36,873 nt of DNA from Pseudomonadota bacterium (lineage in GTDB: Bacteria > Pseudomonadota > Gammaproteobacteria > Burkholderiales > Thiobacillaceae): NCBI GenBank assembly GCA_030690985.1, contig JAUYFG010000207.1, positions 1-36,873 on the forward strand, read 5' to 3'. The notes beneath the pieces are model-generated. The model was not told the origin of the DNA, ran no database searches, and saw only the letters and a list, made by a program, of their open reading frames with translations. Shown piece by piece: positions 22,888 to 30,008 of this stretch (the stretch's first letter is position 1; each line of letters begins with the position of its first letter). Made by a program: the position numbers and the translations under genes.

Positions 22888-23892
22888 ATGCACACCGGAA
22901 CCACGCTTACCCAGTTCATCATCGAAGAACAACGCCATATCGCCGGCGCCACCGGCGAGTTCACCGCCCTGCTGAACGACATCGTCACCGCCATCAAAAC
23001 CATTTCCAACGCGGTGAACAAGGGCGCCCTGATCGGCGTGATGGGCGCGCTGGAAAGCGAGAATGTGCAGGGCGAAACCCAGAAGAAGCTGGACGTCATC
23101 ACCAACGAAATGATGATCCGCAGCAACGAATGGGCCGGCCACCTGGCCGGTATGGCCTCCGAGGAAATGGACGATGTCTACCCCATTCCCACCCAATACC
23201 CACTCGGCAAATACCTGATGGTGTTCGACCCGCTCGACGGCTCTTCCAACGTCGACATCAATATTTCGGTGGGCACCATCTTCTCCATCCTGCGCGCGCC
23301 GGTGCCCAATCGCGCCGCCGTCGCAGCCGATTTCCTGCAACCCGGCGTCAAGCAGGTGTGCGCCGGCTATGCCCTGTACGGCTCCTCCACCATGCTGGTG
23401 CTGACCACCGGCCACGGTGTCAACGGCTTCACCCTGGATCGCGACATCGGTGAGTTCGTCCTGACCCACCCGGGCATGAAGATTCCCGCCGACACCAGGG
23501 AATTCGCCATCAACGCCTCCAATCAGCGTTTCTGGGAAGCGCCGGTGCAGCGCTATGTGTCGGAATGCCTGGAAGGCGAAACCGGCCCGCGCGGCAAGGA
23601 CTTCAACATGCGCTGGGTGGCCTCGATGGTCGCCGAAGTACACCGCATCCTCACCCGTGGCGGCGTCTTCATGTATCCGCGCGATGCCAAAGACCCGGCC
23701 AAGCCCGGCAAGCTGCGCCTGCTCTACGAAGCCAACCCGATGAGCTTCATCGTGGAACAGGCCGGCGGCGTCTCTTCCACAGGCCGCGAACGCATCCTCG
23801 ACCTGCAACCGGAAAATCTGCACCAGCGGGTGCCGGTGATTCTGGGATCGAAGAACGAGGTGGAGGTGGTGGTGGGCTACCACCGGGTCTGA
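22888..23892 (+). CDS. fbp: Fructose-1,6-bisphosphatase class I
   Basis: The enzyme hydrolyses fructose 1,6-bisphosphate to fructose 6-phosphate in gluconeogenesis or the Calvin cycle. The 334-residue length fits the class I family. The metal/substrate motif [17 protein letters not shown] is at 114-130, [20 protein letters not shown] near 259-278 and [19 protein letters not shown] near 285-303, all matching class I signatures. CAGGAG before ATG 22888 sets the start; the upstream in-frame ATG at 22807 lies inside the palindrome. Other Calvin-cycle genes are not seen nearby, so a gluconeogenic role is the default reading. Confidence 0.96.
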   Translation: MHTGTTLTQFIIEEQRHIAGATGEFTALLNDIVTAIKTISNAVNKGALIGVMGALESENVQGETQKKLDVITNEMMIRSNEWAGHLAGMASEEMDDVYPIPTQYPLGKYLMVFDPLDGSSNVDINISVGTIFSILRAPVPNRAAVAADFLQPGVKQVCAGYALYGSSTMLVLTTGHGVNGFTLDRDIGEFVLTHPGMKIPADTREFAINASNQRFWEAPVQRYVSECLEGETGPRGKDFNMRWVASMVAEVHRILTRGGVFMYPRDAKDPAKPGKLRLLYEANPMSFIVEQAGGVSSTGRERILDLQPENLHQRVPVILGSKNEVEVVVGYHRV

Positions 23893-23904
23893 AGGTTCGG
23901 AAAA

Positions 23905-23932
23905 TGAAAAACGCCCCGTTCGGGGCGTTTTT
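23905..23932. terminator. Bidirectional intrinsic terminator
   Basis: GAAAAACGCCCC-GTTC-GGGGCGTTTTTC is a perfect stem with an A run before and a T run after. It ends fbp on the plus strand and the exported-protein gene on the minus strand. Confidence 0.93.
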
Positions 23933-23951
23933 CATGCCTGGGGCGGCAGGC

Positions 23952-24668
23952 TCAGGGGTGCAGGCTCGCGAAATAGTCCCTGACCTGGGTGGCATTCCAG
24001 TTGACCCCGGGGGCGACGTTGTAGGTGCCGCCGAACACGATCACGGCATTGAACATGGCCACGACCTGAGCGAGGCTGAGCGGAAAATTCGGGGCGAAGG
24101 CGATGGCGTTGAAGCAGGCGGTCAATGTCTCCCGACCGAGAGACAGCGCCAGAACCTCGTCGGTCAAAAAGCCGCCGCCAACCTTCACCCGCAGTATCCA
24201 GCCCGGATTGCATTCCGTAAGCACCTGCAACTTCGTCACACAGCCCACCAGGACATCTCGTACTGTCGCTTTTGTCACGGCATTTGGCGGTGCCGGGTTC
24301 ACCTTCTCGAAGGCGTTTTTGAATTTCGCGGCCAGGGCGAAGCTGCGCGGCGCATCCGGGAAGTCGACCGAAAACTTCCTGAATTGGGTAGTCCAGTCGT
24401 TGAAACCGACGGTGCTGGGCCAGGTGGTGGGGGCAAGCGCGGCGTAGTAAGCGGGGGTCTGGCCCAGCGTGGAGCAAACCCCCTGCTCATGCGTCGAAAG
24501 ATTGCCGGAAATCTGACCGGAAATAGTGCAGTTATGCGGCGCCGCCCCCAGCACAGGTTTGCTGAGCAGGGTGGCAAGCACCACCGGCGCGGCCAGGCCG
24601 CCCTGGGTCAATCTTCTTCTGAGTGCGTCAGGCTGGTCAGTCTTAGGCTTGGATGTCGGATCGGACAT
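23952..24668 (-). CDS. Exported protein, candidate substrate of the adjacent HprK/PqqD-like system, paralogue B
   Basis: This 238-residue protein has a twin-arginine-like signal: RRRL at 17-20 followed by a hydrophobic stretch and KPVLGAAP at 37-44. Directly after is CTISGQISGNLSTH (47-60), which is almost the same in its neighbour. The centre is divergent, with four further cysteines. The C-terminus resembles its paralogue: LGRETLTACFNA, PLSLAQVVAMFNAV, then WNATQVRDYFASL. No domain is recognised and there is no PEP-CTERM tail. A sigma-54 promoter and an upstream activator site resembling those of the PEP-CTERM genes precede it. Being next to the kinase/PqqD-like operon suggests it may be modified by it; this is inference. 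Confidence 0.75.
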   Translation of the reverse strand: MSDPTSKPKTDQPDALRRRLTQGGLAAPVVLATLLSKPVLGAAPHNCTISGQISGNLSTHEQGVCSTLGQTPAYYAALAPTTWPSTVGFNDWTTQFRKFSVDFPDAPRSFALAAKFKNAFEKVNPAPPNAVTKATVRDVLVGCVTKLQVLTECNPGWILRVKVGGGFLTDEVLALSLGRETLTACFNAIAFAPNFPLSLAQVVAMFNAVIVFGGTYNVAPGVNWNATQVRDYFASLHP

Positions 24669-24706
24669 GATGCGTGGTACCCCATGGAATCGTTGTGCTC
24701 ATTCTA

Positions 24707-24722
24707 TGCAACAATCATGCCC
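24707..24722 (-). promoter_or_regulatory. Sigma-54 promoter for exported paralogue B
   Basis: The minus strand reads GGGCATGATTGTTGCA. GG and GC are correctly spaced; the first T and the C of the -24 box differ from consensus, so this is the weakest match of the five along with 4449-4464. Confidence 0.6.
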
Positions 24723-24773
24723 GCACGTATCCAATTGATTATTAACGATGTCTGGCTCGACAAACGGTTGATA

Positions 24774-24790
24774 TGTAAGAAATATCGACA
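24774..24790 (-). promoter_or_regulatory. Putative activator site for exported paralogue B
   Basis: The minus strand reads TGTCGATATTTCTTACA, identical to the two PEP-CTERM sites. It lies 51 bases upstream of the -24 box, about one helical turn nearer than in the tandem PEP-CTERM genes. It overlaps the intergenic region just after paralogue A. Confidence 0.72.
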
Positions 24791-24797
24791 GAGCCGG

Positions 24798-25442
24798 TCA
24801 GCCATAGAGTGACTCGAAGTAATTCTTCACCGACTCCGCATTCCAGAAGACGCCGGGCTTCACCTCATAAACGCCACCTTGATAGACGCTGTTGAACATC
24901 ACGATGACTTCCTGAGGCCGCAGCGGGTAATCGGTGCCGAAGCGGAGGGCGTTGAACAGAGATGCGACGGTGGCCCGCCCCAGTGCAGGATAGGGCGGAT
25001 CGCTCGTGCCGCCGTTGAGATTGAGCACCTGCAGCAGGCTCATGGGCGTGCCATTGTAGAAATCCGTGCCGGCGGGATGGGCCAGGAGCCCCCCCTTGCA
25101 GCGGTAGGCGTCCGCCAGCGTCTGGCCGTTGCAGGTGGTCAGGCGGAACAGGGTGCCGGGCGAGGCGGGCGTGCAGGAGCCTTTGCTTGGCAGTTTGCCG
25201 GCGACATATCCCGATGGCCAGGACGCGGGATGGTTTTTCCAGTAGCCGGGGGAGAGCCCCAGCGCCGTGCAAGGGGGTTCGTTCCCATGGCTGGAAGTGT
25301 TTCCGGACAGTTGGCCGGAGATCGTGCACCTATAGGGAGCGGCACCCAGTACCGGTTTCGCCAGCAGCGAGGAGAGCACCACCAAGCCGCCGGCAGCCAG
25401 GCGTCGGCGGCTCAGATCGGGTGTGTTGTGCTTGGTTTGCAT
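24798..25442 (-). CDS. Exported protein, candidate substrate of the adjacent HprK/PqqD-like system, paralogue A
   Basis: This 214-residue protein has a twin-arginine-like signal: SRRRLAAGG at 11-19, then a hydrophobic stretch and KPVLGAAP at 29-36. CTISGQLSGNTSSH (39-52) follows, shared with paralogue B. SPGYWKNHPASWP at 64-76 contains a G-Y-W-K-N-H motif that I recall from several secreted bacterial proteins. The C-terminus LGRATVASLFNALRFG, PLRPQEVIVMFNSV, WNAESVKNYFESL aligns with paralogue B. The start at 25442 is used because the in-frame ATG at 25481 would lie inside the sigma-54 promoter. Function unknown; co-location with the HprK-like operon and shared regulation with PEP-CTERM genes are the main clues. 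Confidence 0.78.
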   Translation of the reverse strand: MQTKHNTPDLSRRRLAAGGLVVLSSLLAKPVLGAAPYRCTISGQLSGNTSSHGNEPPCTALGLSPGYWKNHPASWPSGYVAGKLPSKGSCTPASPGTLFRLTTCNGQTLADAYRCKGGLLAHPAGTDFYNGTPMSLLQVLNLNGGTSDPPYPALGRATVASLFNALRFGTDYPLRPQEVIVMFNSVYQGGVYEVKPGVFWNAESVKNYFESLYG

Positions 25443-25476
25443 GGCAAGGCTCAAAAAAGAACTTCGCCATCTCTGT

Positions 25477-25492
25477 TGCAATTAACGCGCCA
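25477..25492 (-). promoter_or_regulatory. Sigma-54 promoter for exported paralogue A
   Basis: The minus strand TGGCGCGTTAATTGCA matches TGGC[AG]CG-N4-TTGC[AT] exactly. The start site would fall near 25466, about 24 bases before the ATG. Confidence 0.82.
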
Positions 25493-25572
25493 CGAAAAAC
25501 CAACAAATAATCATAAGGTTGCAAAATCCAACAAAAACGAATCGGCCGCATGTCGCGCCAATTTCCACAACA

Positions 25573-25589
25573 TCGTAGAAATCTCGACT
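25573..25589 (-). promoter_or_regulatory. Degenerate activator site for exported paralogue A
   Basis: The minus strand reads AGTCGAGATTTCTACGA, matching TGTCGATATTTCTTACA at 12 of 17 positions, with the core GTCGA.ATTTCT intact. It lies 80 bases from the promoter and overlaps the stop codon of the nucleotidyltransferase-like gene. Confidence 0.45.
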
Positions 25590-26655
25590 ATGGCTCGTCT
25601 GTATTGAAGGCCTTGCGCAGCAGGTGGGGAATCAGCAGATGCACCGGCATACGTAGCCAGTGGCTGCGTACGTAGAGTACGAAGGCGGCCGGGCCGGAGA
25701 GCGGTGTTCTGCATTCCGCATGGGCACTCGCGAAGGCGGGCAGGAACAAGGCATCGAGCAGGGCGGCGGCGAAGCGGCCCGGCCGTTCCGGGCACGCCGC
25801 CTCCAGGTGTTCCGGCATGGGCGTGTGCAACAGACGACGCGCATAACGCAGCGCGTAATAGAGCGGCCGCCCGAGATTGAGGGTTTCCGCGCGTGCGAAC
25901 AGATGTGGCCAGAACGCGGCATCGCCGCCGTATGCGCGCAACAGGGCATCAAGATCGACCAGGTCGCGCAGGCCATGTTGCCACTCGCCCTCGTGGAACA
26001 AATGGGTGGCGGAATGCAATACCTGATCGGCCGGTTCCGGAATGGAGAAGCGGGGAAAGCCCGGCAGCGGAAGTGATGCCGCGAGGAACAGGGCTGGCCG
26101 GGTCTTGCGTCGAGCGGTTTCCGGCAGGATGTTGTGATGCACATCGAGCCAGGTCTGGCGGCGGATGTGCTGCATCGGCGGCAATTCGTGCATCCATTCA
26201 CGGTAGTAACGCAGGTCGTAGGCGTCATGCGGACTGGTGATCCAGCCATCGAGCATCAGTGCGGATTCGGTTTCACTCAGTTGCGCGCGCGGCACCAGCA
26301 AGTCGATGTCGGTGAAGATGCGCCCCGCCGCCGGCGGCAGATCCGCCGCCGCGTAGGCGGCACCCTTGAGCAGCAGCACGGGGCCTGCGGTGTTTTCCAA
26401 CGATCGCCCCAGATGCCGCAATTCACAATGGACGGCGCGGCGTTGCTGTTCCGCCAGCGTCAACGCGGCTTCCAGGTGCCGCCATACTGCCGCCGGCAGG
26501 CGCTCGGAAAACCCCGAAGCCAGCGCGCCCAGTCGTCCGAGCAGGCCGGCGGCGCGCGCCTGGCGCACGACACGATCCCAGGTTTCAGCAGCGAACCCGG
26601 CCATGACAGCGGGTTCGCGCAGGGCATGCAGGAAATCGTCGCAAATTGGCTTCAC
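25588..26655 (-). CDS. Nucleotidyltransferase family protein of the HprK-like system
   Basis: The 355-residue protein has a nucleotidyltransferase-like core: LLLKGAAYAAADLPPAAGRI near 95-115 followed by FTDIDLLVPR with a D-x-D metal site, and DVHHNILPE further on. This is the pattern of the uncharacterised NTP_transf_5 (PF14907, from memory) family, which is often found near surface or secretion genes. Near 210-235, DQVLHSATHLFHEGEWQHGLR resembles the second conserved block. The start is a GTG at 26655 that overlaps the stop of the HprK-like gene (GTGA), so it is translated from the same message. It may transfer a nucleotidyl group to a protein, sugar or small molecule; the substrate is unknown. 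Confidence 0.82.
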   Translation of the reverse strand: MKPICDDFLHALREPAVMAGFAAETWDRVVRQARAAGLLGRLGALASGFSERLPAAVWRHLEAALTLAEQQRRAVHCELRHLGRSLENTAGPVLLLKGAAYAAADLPPAAGRIFTDIDLLVPRAQLSETESALMLDGWITSPHDAYDLRYYREWMHELPPMQHIRRQTWLDVHHNILPETARRKTRPALFLAASLPLPGFPRFSIPEPADQVLHSATHLFHEGEWQHGLRDLVDLDALLRAYGGDAAFWPHLFARAETLNLGRPLYYALRYARRLLHTPMPEHLEAACPERPGRFAAALLDALFLPAFASAHAECRTPLSGPAAFVLYVRSHWLRMPVHLLIPHLLRKAFNTDEP

Positions 26656-27557
26656 GCGGCCAATCTCTCGAATGCCGCCAGGGCCTCGTCCAGGCGCGAA
26701 TATTCGAAGTCCCAGCATTCGCAGGCGTCGATCAGGGCGGCGTTGAGTTCGAATCCAAGGCGCCCGAGCAGGCTGTAGTTGAAGCCATGCGTGGCGGCAT
26801 GGATGAAGGCATCCGCTTTCGAGTGCGGACTGAGTTTGACTGCGGCGTCGGCGCGCCAGCGCGGGAACACGATGTGGGCGGCGCGCGCTTTTTCGTCCAT
26901 GCGCTGCACGCTCGCGCGCGGCGGCTTCAGGTGCGCCACCGTGCCCTTGTGGGTATCCAGTGCGATGTCGCCGATCACGGCTTCCGGGAATGCCGCGCGG
27001 ATGATCTCGATCGACTGGTTCTTCAGGCTGACCGGGCGCGCCAGCGGGACGATCAGGCCATCGTCCCGATCGATCAGGGTGAGTTCATCCGAGAGCAGGC
27101 GCCAGCCGGAGAGGATGAGCGCGGCGGTCAGCGTGCTTTTGCCGGCGCCTGGATCACCCGGCAGGATCACCGCGCGACCGTTTCGCTCCAGCACGGCGGC
27201 ATGCAACATTAGGTAATGCTGGGCATGGCTGGCGATGCACCAGTTCATACCCCATTCCAGCAGTGGGAAAGCATGATTGGCGGGCAAGGGCTTGAATGGC
27301 GCCTGGTGATCGAGCCGGAAATTGCATTGCGGCCGATACCAGCGGCGCGCCCCGGTCACCTTGTCGACCTGGATATGGAAATCGCGGAACCCGCCGTCGC
27401 GCAAGGGGAAGTCGGCATAGAGCAGGGCCAGTCCCCTCGCCACCTCCGGGCTATGGCTGCGGATCAGGAAACGAAACGGCCCGGTGCGCAGATCCAGCCC
27501 ACCCGCCAGATGCCGGCGTAGTTCAGCCGGGGAAAGGTCGCCAAGGTTCACCGCCAT
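26652..27557 (-). CDS. HprK-related kinase A (HPr kinase-like protein)
   Basis: The 301-residue protein has the HPr-kinase C-terminal fold: LHAAVLERNGRAVILPGD near 118-135, P-loop GDPGAGKST at 134-142, then LSDELTLIDRDD near 156-167. HprK phosphorylates a serine of HPr in other bacteria, but in this family (the NCBI-named HprK-rel-A, next to a PqqD-like gene) the target is not known to me. The N-terminal 110 residues, including YRPQCNFRLDHQAPFKPLP, are family-specific. It starts 10 bases inside the end of the PqqD-like gene and ends overlapping the nucleotidyltransferase, so the three are a tight operon with hslV. Confidence 0.87.
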   Translation of the reverse strand: MAVNLGDLSPAELRRHLAGGLDLRTGPFRFLIRSHSPEVARGLALLYADFPLRDGGFRDFHIQVDKVTGARRWYRPQCNFRLDHQAPFKPLPANHAFPLLEWGMNWCIASHAQHYLMLHAAVLERNGRAVILPGDPGAGKSTLTAALILSGWRLLSDELTLIDRDDGLIVPLARPVSLKNQSIEIIRAAFPEAVIGDIALDTHKGTVAHLKPPRASVQRMDEKARAAHIVFPRWRADAAVKLSPHSKADAFIHAATHGFNYSLLGRLGFELNAALIDACECWDFEYSRLDEALAAFERLAA

Positions 27558-27811
27558 GCCACGAAGTCGATTTTCGCCAGCGCGGAAAGAATGACATCCA
27601 GGTCTTCTTCATGCAGATCGCAGACGTTCGCCAGTGCGGTTTGCTCCCTCTCGCCGTGCTCAAGCAGTTGCAGCAACACCAGGCCGGCGGCTTCAGAAAG
27701 GCGATGGGTGTCGTTGGCAAGCGCGTGGTGGAACACATATTCGCCCTCCCAGTGACGCCAGATGAGGCAGGCCTGATCGGCGATGCGCCAGAGACGAAGC
27801 GGCGCGCCCAT
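27548..27811 (-). CDS. PqqD-like peptide chaperone of the HprK-related system
   Basis: The 87-residue protein resembles PqqD-type proteins: a strand-rich N-terminus (LRLWRIADQACLIWRHWEG), a hydrophobic LSEAAGLVLLQLLEHG near 36-52 and a helical ALANVCDLHEEDLDVILSAL near 57-77. PqqD-type proteins hold peptide precursors for modifying enzymes. This one sits between hslV and the HprK-like kinase, matching the arrangement named HPr-rel-A. Its ATG at 27811 is 8 bases after the hslV stop; an upstream in-frame ATG (27865) would overlap hslV and is less likely. The peptide it would hold is not known; the shared N-termini of the two exported paralogues are candidates. Confidence 0.78.
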   Translation of the reverse strand: MGAPLRLWRIADQACLIWRHWEGEYVFHHALANDTHRLSEAAGLVLLQLLEHGEREQTALANVCDLHEEDLDVILSALAKIDFVAWR

Positions 27812-27819
27812 GTGAGCGA

Positions 27820-28356
27820 TTACGCCAGTGTTTCGATGAGGATGTTGCGATTGGTGTAGATGCACAGGTCGGCGGCGATGCCCAGCGATTCACGCACGAT
27901 GGCTTCGGGGGCGAGGTCGGTGTGTTCCAGCAGCGCGCGTGCCGCCGACTGGGCGTAGGCGCCGCCGCTGCCGATGGCGGCGATGCCGAATTCCGGCTCC
28001 AGCACGTCGCCGGACCCGGTGATGATCAGCGAACTGCCGCGATCCGCCACCACCAGCATGGCTTCCAGACGGCGCAACATGCGGTCGGTGCGCCAGTCCT
28101 TGGCCAGTTCCACGGCGCTACGCACCAGATGGCCCTGGTGCTTTTCCAGTTTGGCTTCGAACCGCTCGAACAAGGTGAAGGCGTCGGCGGTGCCGCCGGC
28201 GAACCCGGCCAGGATGCGGTCCTGGTAGAGCTTGCGCACCTTGCGGGCGCTGGACTTGATGACGATGCTGCCGAGGGTGACCTGGCCATCGCCGCCGATG
28301 ACCACCTCCTCGCCGCGACGCACGGAAATGATGGTGGTGCCGTGAAACTGTTCCAT
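27820..28356 (-). CDS. hslV: HslV (ClpQ) ATP-dependent protease peptidase subunit
   Basis: HslV is the threonine peptidase of the HslVU protease. The 178-residue sequence is typical: MEQFHG is a short propeptide, with the catalytic Thr at residue 7 in [20 protein letters not shown], then [38 protein letters not shown] and [20 protein letters not shown]. The start at 28356 is set by the propeptide; the reading frame extends further upstream into an inverted repeat. The hslU ATPase gene, normally adjacent, is not in the window; the PqqD-like gene follows instead. HslU may be encoded elsewhere, or the peptidase may work with other partners here. Confidence 0.95.
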   Translation of the reverse strand: MEQFHGTTIISVRRGEEVVIGGDGQVTLGSIVIKSSARKVRKLYQDRILAGFAGGTADAFTLFERFEAKLEKHQGHLVRSAVELAKDWRTDRMLRRLEAMLVVADRGSSLIITGSGDVLEPEFGIAAIGSGGAYAQSAARALLEHTDLAPEAIVRESLGIAADLCIYTNRNILIETLA

Positions 28357-28377
28357 GTTTGGTGCCTGTTCCTGCTT

Positions 28378-28537
28378 AGGGTCTGTCCATGAATAACTTG
28401 GACAATTATGGGTGTGCTGGCGGGATGCGATGCAAGACGCCGGGCGCGCGCATGGCCATTCCCTGCAAGCGACCGGCAACGCCGCAGCGCGCCCGCCAGT
28501 GCAGCCAGAATGTTCGAGTTATTCATGGACAGCCCCT
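28378..28537. repeat. 160-bp inverted repeat upstream of hslV
   Basis: AGGGTCTGTCCATGAATAAC with TT on the left (28378-28399) pairs with GAGTTATTCATGGACAGCCC and CT on the right (28516-28537). Inner segments also pair (TGCTGGCGGGATGCG with CGCGCCCGCCAGTGCA). It lies between the STAS gene and hslV, and its right end overlaps the STAS stop codon. It is long enough to be a small MITE-like element. Confidence 0.75.
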
Positions 28538-29667
28538 TAGATTCGGGTGCGGCTGCGAATGGCCGCGAACTGGCCGGCACCGACGAGTTTCAGCAGCGTA
28601 TTCACCATCTCGTTGCCCTCGATGAACTGGATGCTGCGCTCACCCTGCGCCAGTTTGATCACGGTTTCCAGCAACAGGCCGACGGCGGCGAAATCGATGC
28701 GGGTAACCTGGGCGAGGTCGATATCGATCTGCCCGCGCTCCTCGGCGAAGCGCGCCAGCTCGCGCAACTGGATCTCGGAGCCGGGTCCGATGATCCCGGA
28801 TAGATTGAAAGCCTGCCCCGATCCGTCCGGCTGCTCCGTGCTCGCCGGCTCGCCACCCCGTCCGGGCAAAGCAAGGGGCGGTACATAAGAGGGCGGAGAG
28901 AGTTCGAAAGCAACCGCGTAGCCCACGGCAGCATCCTCGAAGTCCGTCTCTTTTCCCAGCAGATGCAAGGTGGACAACCACAACAGCCAGCCGGCTTCGC
29001 CAAGACGATCACCCTGCCGCGCCGCACCCAGGCGCACCGCGAAGCCGGGGCCGCCGATCAACTCCACCGGCTTTCGCATCCGGTCGAGTTGATCGAAGCA
29101 ATCGAGCATGACTTTGGCCGTTTCTTCATCCGGAGCCGGACACTTGGTGACTTCCAGGCGGGCAAACGGCGCACCCCGCGCTTCCTGCATGAAGCGTTGC
29201 AGTTTCACCCGCTCGATGTTGCCGAATTTTTCGCTGAAACTCATCAGCGGCACCGGCATCGCGGCAACTTTCAACTGGCCACGCGGCGCCCATGTCGGCG
29301 GCGAATGTTCGAACTTCACCGCGAAATCGACCGCCGCGTCTTCAAACGGCCCCGGCTGATTACTCGACTCGTAAAGGTCGAGCAACATGTACCAGGGCAT
29401 GGGGTCGCGGTTTTCCGGATGATCGAGCAGGTAATGATTGAGCAGGGCGGCGGCTTCGCCCACCTTGCCATTGGCATAGAGCACCGCCGCCTCCTCGAAT
29501 TCCGGCACCAGGCCGCCTCCCGCCTCCTCAACTTCGATGCCCCACTCCTCGGACTCGCCCGCAGCATTGGCCAGCGTATAGGAAGGCCCCGGCGCGAACT
29601 CGGGCTGCCCTTCCTTCAGAAAGGCCATCAGTTCTTCGGGTTTGTCCTTGCGAAAAAAAGAGAACAC
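28537..29667 (-). CDS. STAS domain-containing protein with an internal duplication
   Basis: The 376-residue protein has a C-terminal STAS-like domain (about 280-370: GSEIQLRELARFAEERGQID, then TRIDFAAVGLLLETVIKL, then IEGNEMVNTLLKLVG). The first 270 residues hold two similar segments, FEDAAVDFAVKFEHSPPTWA and FEDAAVGYAVAFELSPPSYV, spaced about 140 residues apart, so that region is probably a duplicated domain preceded by an HPENRDPMPWYMLLDLYESS helical stretch. STAS domains often bind partner proteins or nucleotides in signalling. The start is a GTG at 29667 without a strong ribosome-binding site. It follows yidD on the same strand; the function is unknown. Confidence 0.72.
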   Translation of the reverse strand: MFSFFRKDKPEELMAFLKEGQPEFAPGPSYTLANAAGESEEWGIEVEEAGGGLVPEFEEAAVLYANGKVGEAAALLNHYLLDHPENRDPMPWYMLLDLYESSNQPGPFEDAAVDFAVKFEHSPPTWAPRGQLKVAAMPVPLMSFSEKFGNIERVKLQRFMQEARGAPFARLEVTKCPAPDEETAKVMLDCFDQLDRMRKPVELIGGPGFAVRLGAARQGDRLGEAGWLLWLSTLHLLGKETDFEDAAVGYAVAFELSPPSYVPPLALPGRGGEPASTEQPDGSGQAFNLSGIIGPGSEIQLRELARFAEERGQIDIDLAQVTRIDFAAVGLLLETVIKLAQGERSIQFIEGNEMVNTLLKLVGAGQFAAIRSRTRI

Positions 29668-29765
29668 GGTGGAGGGTTACCAAGTGGAGCGGAGAGCCGC
29701 GATAGTAGAACCAGCCAGAGGGGGCGGCAAGCCGCGAATCTGACAGCCGCGAATCAGGCGCGCGG

Positions 29766-29984
29766 TCAGGGCACCGGGTCGTGCCCGCCGTGGTGCCAGG
29801 GGTGGCAACGCGAAACCCGCCGCATGGCCATCCAACTCCCCTTGATCGCGCCATGCCTTGCCACCGCCTCACGCGCGTAATGCGAGCAAGTGGGCGTGAA
29901 GCGGCACTGGTTGCCGATGAATGGAGAAAGCAGCAGTTGATAGCCGCGAATCAGGCCAATGAGCAGACGTTGCGCCAGATTCAT
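29766..29984 (-). CDS. yidD: Membrane protein insertion efficiency factor YidD
   Basis: The 72-residue protein has the hallmark [14 protein letters not shown] at residues 24-37 and ends [18 protein letters not shown]. YidD assists YidC-mediated insertion of inner membrane proteins. In most proteobacteria it lies between rnpA and yidC; here it is 24 bases after mobA and precedes the STAS gene, so it is out of its usual neighbourhood. Confidence 0.93.
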   Translation of the reverse strand: MNLAQRLLIGLIRGYQLLLSPFIGNQCRFTPTCSHYAREAVARHGAIKGSWMAMRRVSRCHPWHHGGHDPVP

Positions 29985-30008
29985 GAGCGTGCTCCGCAGT
30001 GGTTCGGA

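Noticed and set aside
25443-25481. The upstream ATG at 25481 as the start of exported paralogue A
   Set aside because: It lies inside the sigma-54 promoter at 25477-25492, so it would not be in the transcript. The Met at 25442 gives a normal signal sequence.
28380-28540. A small protein encoded within the 160-bp inverted repeat (starting [13 protein letters not shown] on the minus strand)
   Set aside because: The frame runs on through the repeat into the hslV region in the wrong phase; no start signal or conserved product, so it is more likely just inverted-repeat sequence.
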